Source: Culex pipiens pallens (lineage: Eukaryota; Arthropoda; Insecta; Diptera; Culicidae). From it: 64,000 nt of DNA. Location: positions 121,631,671-121,695,670 of the forward strand of contig NC_068939.1 in the NCBI RefSeq assembly GCF_016801865.2. Reading direction: 5' to 3'. A model generated the notes under the pieces. That model did not search any database, was not told the DNA's origin, and saw only the letters and a program-made list of their open reading frames with translations. The position numbers and the translations under genes were made by a program. Position 1 is the first letter of the stretch; each line of letters starts with the position of its first letter. Below, piece by piece: positions 45,001 through 57,000 of the stretch.

Positions 45001-48000
45001 CCTCCCCTGGCCTACGGCTACCCCTTCCAGAGTTCAACCCTGGGCAATCGGAGGCGTGACTCGGTCAACAGTTCGATTGGGGCGACTTCGGTGCGCCGAC
45101 TGCTGACCGTGAACAACCGCAGCTACGGGTGCCGGCACAAGATTCCAACGCACGTGCGGACCAAGGTCACGAAGAACTTTATTCTGCTCACGATCGCCCA
45201 CGGGTTGTTGTGTATGGTGTTGGTTCCGCTGCTGGGGCTGCAGGCTTCGAATTCCACCTGGTTCGTGCAGGAAGCGTGGCTGCCGATGGGACCGGACGTC
45301 GGTTCGGCGCTGCTCAGTTTGGCCTGCATCGTGACGGCGCTGATGTGCCTGGTGACGACCAAGATCCTGAGGAGGTTTGGGTACTCGATCGTGCTGGCAC
45401 TGGTTTACGGTGGGCTTTGTGTGTTCTTGGCGGCGCATATCTATCCGGTGCTGGTTTCGCTGGTTCCCGGGTATTTGATTCTGGGGCTTGTTCTTGGACC
45501 GTCTGTGATCTGCAAGCAAACGCTGGTGGTGTCGATGGCTGGCAAGTTGAGCTGTTCACAGCCGGAATGTGGGGGGAACAGCATGGCCGGTATCAACGCG
45601 GACAGTTTCGATGATCACAAGTTGCTGTGTGGAAAGGACGAAACTATTCGAAGGTTGGGACGATGGTACAAAGCTGCCGGGGATTTCGGGATCATCCTGG
45701 GAACGGTCATAGCTTCTTTCATTCTGACGTGCGCTTCGTCGAATGGTACTGGATGCTATTACATGTCGCCACTGCCTTCCGCAAACACCTCAACGACGCA
45801 ACAGCAACTCAACGGTAGTGCCGGAATCGCCTTCAACCATGTGGACATTGCTCCAACCTCAGCCAGTAGCGCCGCAAACCTACCCGAACCGAATCCAACC
45901 ACCAAAGTGACCACACCGGGAATGCCCAGTTTCAAAGAAACGCTCTTCTTCCTGTACAACATCCGGCTCCAGCACCACAGCAAAGACGAAGAAGACGACG
46001 GTTTCCAGCTGGACCGGTTTCCGTACAGCACGTTCCAGACCAACGACCACGGCGAACGGATCTGCGGGTCGCACCTCTGCCCTGTTTGGGATCGGAACAT
46101 CCTGATCAACAGCAGTGCGATCAATTCGCTGGGCATGCAAACCTACACGGGGACTCTGCCGCTGATGGGACTGTACCTGATCGGTGGGGTGATTGCGCTG
46201 ACCGTGACCGGTTTCACCACGCACATCGAGCACAACGTAAAGTTCGATTCGATCCGAAAGATGACCGATACGATGCTGTTTGCGGGACCGATGGCGTACT
46301 TCATCGGGACAGAGCAGGGGTACATGCTGGCGGATTTCATGAAGGTAGGTTTTAATTTTTGATACATATTTTTATTAACCACCATATCTGCCGCTCTTAT
46401 CTAGTCCGTCCCATATGTATTTTGGTAATTTTTAAGATAAACATAGCAAAAGTATTGTTTTTACATGTACCGTCAGTGGGGGTGACATTGGGTCAAAGTG
46501 ATTTTTTACGGATTTTACCATTTCTCAGATTCTTCTCAATGAAACTAAATTCTGTTAAAAGGGTTGTGTAGGGGACATCTTAAGATCACTTCGCTGAAAA
46601 AATCTCGTTCCTAGAACAAATCCTGTTATTTTGGCAGATGTCTAAAGTTGGGATACGTTTTTGGCCAAAAATGACCTCTCGAAAAATCATTTTTCTAATA
46701 TTTTTGTTAGAATTGCTCGAAAACTACCCAAATGTTTGAAAATCTCCACTTTAAACATTGTAGCGTGTCAATACGGTTCCCTCGAACAAGAAACACTGTT
46801 GGATGACTTGTTTTTACCTGTTTTTACCATATCGTTGTATTTGAGCATCATTTTAGTTTCATTTGACCCAATGTCACCCCCTTTAAGGGGTGAGATTGGG
46901 TCAATTTTCAAACTATTGGCATTTAAGGTAGTGTTCATCAAAATCCACCATATTTTGGGAAAATGTTAGTAAACTATCTAAGAACAAATCTACGTTGAAA
47001 GATTTTCGATGTTATTTAAATTGTTTTTGTTATCAAGAAATTACGAGAGGTGTATCGTTTTTTGACCCATAGTCACCCCCACTGAGGTACTTTGAGCCAG
47101 TTTAATAAAAAAGTGATGTTTGTTCTGAAAATTCCAAAATAAAAATCACTTTCGTGCTGTCCCATATGCAAAATAAAGGCTAGTCAGTTCCTTCTCAAAA
47201 TGTCTCATGAATCGATTAAATGAACGTGTAACCATTTTAATCTCAAGGACTATGTTTCTATGAACCCGCAGATTATAAGTAGTTCATATCTGCAAGAATA
47301 TAAAATTTGATGCGTAATATTTGAAACCATTTGTGCTTTTTTCAACCATGAGTAAACAAGAAACTACATACCATCATTATGAGTAGGGTTAGTGAAATTT
47401 CACGATTTCGCGGACAGCGTGAAATCCGCGAAATTTGGCTTTTTCCGCGAAATCCCGTGAAATTTTATGTTTGTGTGAAACTGTAACGATTTTCCCAAAA
47501 TAATTTATCAAACTCAAATAGGAAAAAAATAATCTTATGAACTATACAGTAGAATTAAGCGGGTGAATATCCTGGTTTTATTACTGATTTAAAGTTAGTG
47601 ATTCTCGACGATTCGTAGACGGCGTGAAATTCGTGAAATTTATCAATTTTCTCAAATATTTTTTTTCAAATAGTAACATAATAAAGGTTTCATCCATAAA
47701 CACTTTTTAACTAAATTTTATTAGTTTTCAATTGAAAAGGTTGATATGAACCATTTGAAGAATTGTTCAGATTTTTCAGTTTTTTTAGAACTAACTAAAT
47801 TTAGTAATATTTTCATTTGCTGTAATAAAAAATTTACTGCTACTTTATTTGAAAGGTATAGTTTCAAAACAAATTAAAATAATCAAGCTTTGTTTAGTTC
47901 AAAATAATATGAAAAGTATTTTTTTTTAAAGATCCAATAAGCTATTGTGTTTCATATGTTTATAGGACCTTTTCAAATAAAACTCTGGATTTTTTATCTT

Positions 48001-51000
48001 TGCAACCACGTTTTCAAAACATTTCAGTTTTTTTTCTGAGTTTAATTTTAACGATATTTGATTATTTGGGTGGATGATTCCCGTGAAAGTTCAAAAATAC
48101 TTTTTTGTTTTCTTTTCTCATTTTGAAAAAAAATTCGTTTCCGTTGCAAATTATATTATTTTTGATTATTGATTTTAATTTTTTTTAAGTGAGATGAAAA
48201 CCTTAAAAAAAAGTCAAAGTAGTTATGTCACAGACATAACCGGAATGGCGTAGACTACGTAAAGTTTTGAGATGTGGACATAGAGTTTTCCATATTTAAT
48301 TTTGAAGAATTAGCTAGATACTTGAAATACATTAACGGAATAAGATCGTAAATGGGAGATGGACCCCCCAACAAGACAGAACTTACACATTCCAGTCAAC
48401 TCAATCGGACCGCAACTGCCATGTAACCATACTTTGAATGTGTTGGTAAATCTTTGACTAGAAAGCCTTATTTAAACAATAGAAACATCGAATGGAGGAG
48501 AGAAGAACGAAAAACGGTTTTTTCGCGAACCGAATGAAAGTTTGGTAGCATAATGTGGGGGAGAGAGAGGGGTTGGGGGGGAGCAGCCTCAGAAAGCTGT
48601 GCAATCCGTCACCCCCGAAGACCAACACGAGTTCCTGAAAGGCATTTCACCGACTCATCACGGGTGGGACGAGGGACGGAGAGTGAGGCAACTCCGAAGT
48701 TGGGAAATCCTCACCCCCTACCACGAAAGATCCAAACGGTCCTGCCATCGAGAGGCAACTGGCTGACGGTGACGACGAGAAGGCGATGCGCGCTTCTTTT
48801 GCAGTTCTGGTCCCTCTCTCTCCTGCTGCTGCTGCTCTGGGCTGAGCTTTCCTGCTGCTGCTGCTCGTCCGACTTCTGAGACGTGAATGATGGTCTGAAA
48901 TCTGGCGCAGTTTCTTATATATGTTTCCGGCCCGCTACTTGCCCTCCTTTTTCGCGACCGGTACCAGTCGCACTGCTTGTGTGATTTTCCCCTCAAAATA
49001 GGTACTTGACCTTCCCGTCCGTTAGATGGAAGCGCTCATTTTGCTTGCAAAATCTCTGAATTTTGAAAACATTTTAAAACATTGAGTTGTAACAATAGTA
49101 AAACTATTTTGCCAACATTGAAAATTTAATAGCAAATTGCTGAATAATTTTCGAATCGAATGGAACCAAAGTCGTGCCGATTCGATTTGAGGGAAGGAAG
49201 ATATAAGCGATTGACGGATGACGCAATATTCCAGGGCCTTCGACCCGGGTTTTTTGGAATGGCACCCCAGTACCTTCGACAAAGACGTAAGTCTACGTCA
49301 ATATTTTTAATTGGCTAAACGCCGCAGACAATTCAAATTATTTTACTCATTTTGGCAGGACAAGTTTGTTCAATCTTGCTTTGATATGAAATTCAATAAA
49401 TTTTAAAATGATAAAACAGAAGCAAATCAGCGAATACTTTTTAGCTTTTTTAGTCGAAAATTAAAAAAAAGCAGTTCAGTAAATGAGCATACATATGCCC
49501 TACATTTGGTTCAAAATATATATATAGAGCCCATCCCAAAACCAGGTGGAAGCATTTTTGAAAATTAGGAGATTTTTTTTTGTCACGTTCAAATTTAGTG
49601 AAATTTTTTTTTAGTTTATTGAAGAATAAAAAAAAATGAAGCATAAAAAGTAGTTTCTGTGATTTAAACGTAAGATTTTGAGAGTTATTTAAATTTTTTC
49701 ACGTTCCGTGAAATTTGCGTGAAATTTGATGTTTTAAAATTGAGGTCCCCGTGAAATTTGCAATTTTCGAGCGTGAAAAATCACTAAGCCTAATTATGAG
49801 TAATATTCCATAAAATAAGTTCTATTCAATCTTGAATGAATTGCCCTGGTCCTAGTTCTGGAAGAGGTTCTACTTACGGTAAACGTAGATTGTGGATCAC
49901 TAAATTTCAACGGTCCAGACGTTGAGATTCGCATTCAAATATCTCTTGCCTCTGTAGTATTTTAGTCTCGTTTATGATTACATTTTCATAGTTATGAACT
50001 TTACTTAAAAGAATGAGTGAATCTGAAATAAACATAAAATAACGTAATTTTATATTATTTGTGAAAATTACTTGGAAATTACCCAAACAAACCTTGATAT
50101 GACAGTTTAACTTCTGGTGAAAATGTTTAAACCTACCTTGATATCATTGACTGACTTGCCTTTATTTATAGAATAATAAAGGCAAGTCAGTTCTAGTATG
50201 TTGTTGTTTATTTTATTAACGTGATTTTTACCTTGTTCTAGTATGAAAATAACACAAATTTATCTCTAAATTTCAAGTTTTATGAAACAAATATATGTTA
50301 AAAATATTTGTTGAACCAATATTGAAAAAAAAAATGTATAAAAATTTAGCAAAAAAAAATGTTGATTGGAAATTTGAAAAATGGTGCAACATTTTTTGGC
50401 CTTCTTACGGCGTTATCTCAGCATTCACTTTTTACATATGGGACGGACTACACGGTAAAGAATTGTGTAAATTTGTAAGGTGTAATTTTGGAAGGTTGAA
50501 TATTACCTCTTTTATGATGTAAAAAGAGGTAAAACTACACATTTTCAGTGGTAAATTTACACATTTTTGCTGACATAAAAGATGTACTCCTTCCCACATG
50601 TAATTTTACCATGATTTTTTTTTACTGTGTAGATAAGAGCGGCAGATGGTGGTTAATAAAAATATCTATCAAACATTGTTCGGGACTATGATAACCTGTA
50701 TCAGCCTAAATTTAAGTGTGATAAAGATTAATCTGATTTTTAATCTGTAAACAATTTTAAATACCAAAGGCAGAAAAATATTTTGTAGAATCAGCCTGTA
50801 CGAGGTTTGATTCAACAATTTTTTTTGTTGAATATAATCAACGCCGATTTTGCGTTGAAACAAACCTTGATTTTCTCAATTCCACAAAAATCTTTTGTTG
50901 TTTTGAAAAAGTTGCTTTGACGTTTAGCGTTGATTCAACAAAAATCTTTATTTTCAAATCAACAAAACGTTTTGTTGATTCAAATATGCCTTATTTTTCT

Positions 51001-54000
51001 GCGTGCAATTAAATTGCATAATTTTTCCAGGCAGAACTTTATAACTGAGTTAATAAGCTTCTGCCTTCTGCATCATTATACCCGGTTTATTAGCATTGAA
51101 CTCACTTTTCCACAAATTCCACGTTCAATTTTGCACCACAAACTATGCTCTCCTCTCCAATTCCCTCTAATTATTCAGCCTTCCTTCGTACCATCATTCT
51201 CAAAACCTGAGCAAAATATTTTTAAACATTTCGAAACAACCATAAAAAACAACCTCAAAAGCAAAAACATCTCAACAATTTTCCGAGATGCCAAAGCACC
51301 CGGCTCCTCATTGAACCCGGACCGAAGCCAAACTTTTGCCCGGTCGAGTACGTCGAGGTATCAGTTGCAGCCGAGCCGGGGTTTCCCTTTCAACGGTGGG
51401 GGGTAAAAAAAAACTTTTTGAGTGGGTATTATCACAACTTTTTCCCGGTTGCTGTCCGTGACACGCGTTCGACACGACGAGTTCGACAGCTTTGATGAGC
51501 AGGGTGGATTTTTTTTTGTTCTGTTGGGATTAAAAGTTCTGCATTTCAGGTTAATTACCAACTCTAACTCTAATTATAAAACATTTTTAACAAAAAGGGA
51601 GCAGGTTTCCCAATAGCGTAAACAAAACGAATTCATGCTTCGAATCGGCCGAGAGTGAAAAGATCTCGGATTAAAAAAAATCGTTCTGATACAGCCATCC
51701 CACATATTCGAAACACCCACAAACTGGATACTACATATATCAAAAGTAGGTATCCATAAGACAAATTTTCATTTCACATTACTATTGTCAGGGACTTGTT
51801 CAGGCCATTCTACCGCTGTTTTACTGGTAAAAGAAGTTCTTTTACAACAATATATTGTAATTCAATGAATATCAGCACTGCCGCTCAAGTCAAGTCCGTC
51901 CCATATTTAATTTCGTCCATTTTGAGTTAATGATGTAGTTTGGTTCAAAATCTTGTGAACTATCAGAAAAACTAATGAAATTTAGTAGTTTATTCCAGAA
52001 AATAGTGGCAAATTTAACTTTTTTGTTAAATCCTAACATGTTGCCTTATGGGCGGGACAAATTTGCCTTGTTTTTTTCTCGGCTTGCTGTTTTTATATAT
52101 GGGACGGACTAGATTAGAGCGGCAGAGCACTTCCATATGCAAGTTAAGAGCAGGTCCACGAGCAAAGCATACCCATCTCGCATCGACCTTACCAATCTGC
52201 CTGAAATTTTCAGGGGTTGTTTGTACATATAAAACTAACATCTGGCCAAAATATGAGCACTCTAGGTCAACGAGAGTGGGGCAAATCGGGACACAAAATT
52301 TAAAGGTTCAAAAACGTCAAAAATCTTAAAAAGGCTTTAACTTTGTGCAAAATTCATTTTAATTTCAAAACTCAAAATGCATCTGAAAGGGCTTAAAAAT
52401 GCAACAAAATGCAGGGAGAAGCATCCCAATTGGTTAAATCTAAAGGGAGTTATTGGCATTTTAGTGAAAAAATAGCATAATTTTCAAACTCAAATAAAAA
52501 AGTGTTCCATCCAGATATCAACTCGGTTCGACCTGCAGCTTGTAGGGGACATCTGGGACTACCATCTGAGACTGAGAACGCTTTGGGTAAGGCAGTTTAA
52601 CATAATAAATAAACACTTTTACTTTTAATGAATTTTTTGATTGTAGACTTTTGCTCGGGGACCCCTTAGATCCCATTTTCTGGTGATAATTTTATCATAT
52701 TCGTATTTCTGAGACAATTTCACAATAGAAACATGCATAAAAATGTTTAATTTCATCCATTTAACCCTTTAAAAAATGAAAGTTAAAAAAATCTTCGATT
52801 CACATTTATTAAAAATCAAGTTCGTTTTTAAGGATACTAGATGAAACCAGAAAAACGCAGCTTCTTAATATTTTTAAACTTTCATTTTTTTGAGGGTTAA
52901 AATGAATGAAAATAATCATTTTTATGCATGTTTCTATTGTGAAATTGTCTCAGAAACACGAATATGATAAAATTATCACCAGAAAATGGGAACTAAGGGG
53001 TCCCCGAGCAAAAATTTGCAGCCATAAAACATACTAAAAGTAAAAGTGTTTATTTATTATGTTAAACTGCCTTACCCAAAGCGTTCTCAGTCTCAGATGG
53101 TAGTCCCAGATGTCCCCTACAAGCTGCAGGTCGAACCGAGTTGATATCTGGATGGAACACTTTTTTATTTGATTTTTCGAAAATTATGCTATTTTTTCAC
53201 TGAAATGCCTAAAATGCTTCTCCTTGCTATTTGTTTCGTTTTTCAAGCCCTTTTAGATGCATTTTGAGTTTTGAAATTAAATTAAATTTTTCCAAAGTTA
53301 TAGCCTTTTTAAGATTTTTGATGTTTTTGAACCTTCAAACTTTGTGTCCCGATATGCCCCACTTAGAGTGCTCATATTTTGGCCAGATGCTAGTTTTATA
53401 TGTACAAACAACCCCTGAAAATTTCAGGCAGATTGATGAAGTCCTAACAACGTTCCATACAAAGGGGTAAGCCCTGTTCGTGGACTCGCTCTTAAAGAAA
53501 CAATAAATAAAAGTGCTTCGATTTGGCTCAAAATTGGAGTAGGGGTTCTTTGGCCTAAATAATTAGAACCGTATTTTTTTTTGGCCATAAGGGTGACCTA
53601 CGCCGTGTTAGGGTGGTCCGAAAAATTGCAATTTTATGTGTGTTAATGTTTTTCAATGATTTTCCAATAAAATTGAGGAAGACACAGTAACGTTTTTGAA
53701 GACAAAATATCGGATTTCGGTTATATCAATCGATTTAAAAGTGCCATGCGTCTCCATCAAAATGAGTTTCTAGTACATTCGACTGGATCCCAGACCATCT
53801 TCTGCGGGGAGTTGTGCCGTCGATCTTCGCATCAAAGTACAACCATGTTCCTCCAAACAACAGATTCTTCACCGATGGCTCCAAGCTCGACGGCTGTACG
53901 GGCTTCGGTGTTTATCTTCATGAATCTTATCAGCTGTTCCTTAAGCTGAAGGACCCGAGTTCGGTTTACGTCGCAGAGTTAGCCGCGGTTTACTGCGCAC

Positions 54001-57000
54001 TGCGAATCATCGAGACCATGCCACCTGACCACTACTTCATCTTCACCGATAGCTTTAGCTCTGTTGAGGCTATCCGGTCTCTGAAGCCGACCAGGGAGTC
54101 TGCGTTTTTCCTCACGGAAATACGCAAGACTTTAAACAACCTGGCGGCTCAGTCCTTCAGCATCACGGTGGTATGGGTCCGCGCTCATTGCTCGATTCCG
54201 GGTAATGAGAAAGCGGACTTGCTCGCCAAGAAGGGTGCTGAGAGTGGAGACATTTTTGAAAGGCCAATTAGCCTACAAGAATGCTACGGTTTTCCGAGGC
54301 AGCGTGCGCTTCTGGATTGGCAAACACAATGGGACGGCGACACCAAGGGACGCTGGATGTATTCCATACGACCTACGGTGCAAAGAAAAGCCTGGTTCAA
54401 GGGAATGGACTTGACGCGTGGATTCATCAGAACGATGTCCCGCCTTATGTCGAACCATTACTCGTCCAAGGCTCATCTTTACCGTATCAACATGAGTGAT
54501 ACGAACCTTTGCGACTGTGGGCAGGGTTATCAGGACATCGACCATCTCGTATGGGCGTGTCCAGATCACCATGTTCACAGAATTAAGTTGAAAGATACCC
54601 TCAGGGCCCGAGGAAGACCACCAGAAATCGCGATGCGAGACGTGATATCTCAACTAGACTTTGATGTTCTCTATCCGATCTATCAGTTCCTCTTAGATTC
54701 CAAAATAACTATTTAGTTTTCCTCCAGTTAGTTTTCCTTCAGTTAGAATAACTCGCCTTCGCACAAAGCCGTCGTTTCTGGTTTGCAAAGCAAGATTACC
54801 CCTGCAGCTGGACACCGAGTTGCGGCTGAGGACAAAACGCAAAGGCCAGCAGAGCCAACCAAGACCCCTACACAATCCCCCTTCCCTTCCCACGCCTTGT
54901 CTTTTAACATCAATCCCTTCCCTACTAATCCCGAGTAGGCCGCGGGTAATCGGCTCCCCTCCCACTAACATTTACACACAAGATCCTCTGTAATTATTAA
55001 GTCAAATGTAATTACAAAAGTCGACTCGGTCCTAACCAGGTCCCAGTACCGAAAAGGACCTAATAAAAATAATTTTATGAAAAAAAAAAAAATACATTCG
55101 ACTGGAGACGCATTGTGCTGTGTTCAGTTAATGTACCGTAAACCGGGGTGACTTTGATAGGATTTCAATTTGTTTTTGGAATATTTTCGAACAGGTAAGG
55201 TTTTTCTCAAGATTATTATTTTTAAAACATGTACTGGGGTAGGCGGAAAAAAAGTTTTTTCAGTAATGTTCAGAAAAATAGTTACGTTTAAATATTTTAG
55301 TTTTAATTCCGGGGTGACTTTGATAGTCATAGTTTTTCTTGTTAAAATCATATTTAAGATGTTCAAACTTTATTTGTACGCTAAATGTACCATCACTAAA
55401 GTAGCTGATATAGTTTTAAGAAAAAAAATCAATGTTTATATTTAGTTAACTAAGTGTATAAGCTTTTTAGCAAAATACATATAAATTTTAGGTATAATTG
55501 TTAAAAAGTCGGAATTTTGCCTGAAATTTGTTAAAACTTGTTTTGTTTATAAAACTATCGATTTATATTGCATTTTATACTGAATTTCAAGCACGAATCA
55601 CAGATTTTCACATTTTACATGAAATTTGTTCAACTGAAATTGCCTATAAAGTTGGAGATTTTTTTAAATTGTGTTTCAAAAACAAAATATTATATATTAT
55701 TTACATTTTTTTTTTAACCTTCTCCTAGTGGAAAATTGTCCAAAGAATCCGAAAATGCATTCCGTTTTCCGATTAAAAATCATGTTCATTGAGAAAATCA
55801 TGACACTTTGAGAAGTTTAAAATAATGACTTTCATGAACATTTTCTTAACTATACTTAACTAACTTTTTAAACTTGTCAAAATTTTATGAAAAGTTCTTG
55901 TTGAGGTACTTCGAACACTTCTCTACCACGGTCAGTATGTTTCTAAACCATTCCTTACGTATTTTAACAGTACTCTTCATTTTGCGTAAAAATCGCAAAC
56001 CTATCAAAGTCACCCCGGCTATCAAAGTCACCCCGTTTTACGGTACCGAGTTCTTTCATTTTTTTTTCAAGAAATCATTTCTCAAATTTTTGTTAATGGA
56101 TATTCATAATTTTTTGATATGTTACGTAAGGCTAGTACATATATTTTATAAAGTCTTTGTCATTTCCCTCCTTCGAAATCATCCCGAAAAATAAGGAGGC
56201 AAAAAAGATTAAAAAAAAACGTTAAAATTTCAATGAAAATCAAAGTGTTGAAATTTTTGAGACCATGGCTTGTTATTTCAAATTTATATTTTTTTTTTTA
56301 TTATTTTGACCCCGGCCAGAGCCGAGGGACAAAAACTTTGAAAAATATTTGCAAAGGCCTAAAATATCTTCAAAAATCATACAAACATATTTTCAGCTGT
56401 GAGCAAATCAGCAAACGTAGTTTTCATGTGATCTGTTAGTCTATTCAGCTATGTTTTCAAAATGTTTTAGTATTTTTCATTAAAAGCTCAACTAATCATA
56501 TTTCTTTTGAAACGTAAAAAAGTATGACACATGAAGAATATCGGGCCGCATTTATAAAGCGGATCCAGTGGCTAATGTTAACATTCCATAGGTCGCTTTT
56601 CCTAAGGTGTCGTGATAAGGTCCAGCTTGTGATGATACACTATCTTCCCTTTACTAAGCATTCGAATCCAGAAGGGAAAAGATCACCAGTTGTGTTGGCA
56701 CGAGCCGGGATTTGTACCCTGCTAAAATCATAAAAAATCGCCCTAATCGCTAAATAATGAAATATGGGTCTAATCACGGTATGGACGAAGCAAAATATTA
56801 TAAATCGAAAACACCCATTGGAGATTTACACGTAGAAAGTTGTGTTTCACCTTCTTGATTAAGAATATGTTCGATTCTTTCGGTTAAAAAAGCGTTTTTC
56901 AGAGAAAACGTGTTTGTTCATACTAATCGAGCCGCCTAGTACTAAATTTAAAAAAAAAGTTGATTAAAAATACTTTTTTGCAATTCCGTCGTGAAACTAC

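Larger units (their letters stand above)
47394..49792. mobile_element. hAT element with 8-bp duplication ATTATGAG, itself interrupted
   Basis: TAGGGTTAGTGAAATTTCAC and, inverted at the right, TAGGCTTAGTGATTTTTCAC are flanked by ATTATGAG at 47386-47393 and 49793-49800. Subterminal GTGAAATTT words recur near both ends. The interior contains copy 2 of the GC-richer dispersed element (48214-49300) and a short palindrome repeat (47917-47990). Confidence 0.88.
46361..50670. mobile_element. 4.3-kb inverted-repeat element in intron 2, interrupted by three insertions
   Basis: The left end (46361-46425: ATTTTTATTAACCACCAT, CTGCCGCTCTTATCTAGTCC, GTCCCATATGTA) is repeated in inverse at the right end (50433-50670), where a TA MITE splits it exactly at ACTA-GATAAG. 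The same terminal sequence CTGCCGCTC...GTCCGTCCCATAT bounds the small MITE at 51878-52125. The element begins 16 bp after coding exon 2. Inside are a smaller MITE, a hAT element and part of a dispersed repeat. Confidence 0.75.

Noticed and set aside
45034..46233. Several 80-161-codon frames overlapping the UNC-93 main exon in other frames
   Set aside because: They arise from high third-position GC of the real exon and show no recognisable domain.
52026..53470. Two frames sharing LVLYVQTTPENFRQI
   Set aside because: They come from opposite arms of the 52-kb palindrome; the shared peptide reflects DNA identity only.
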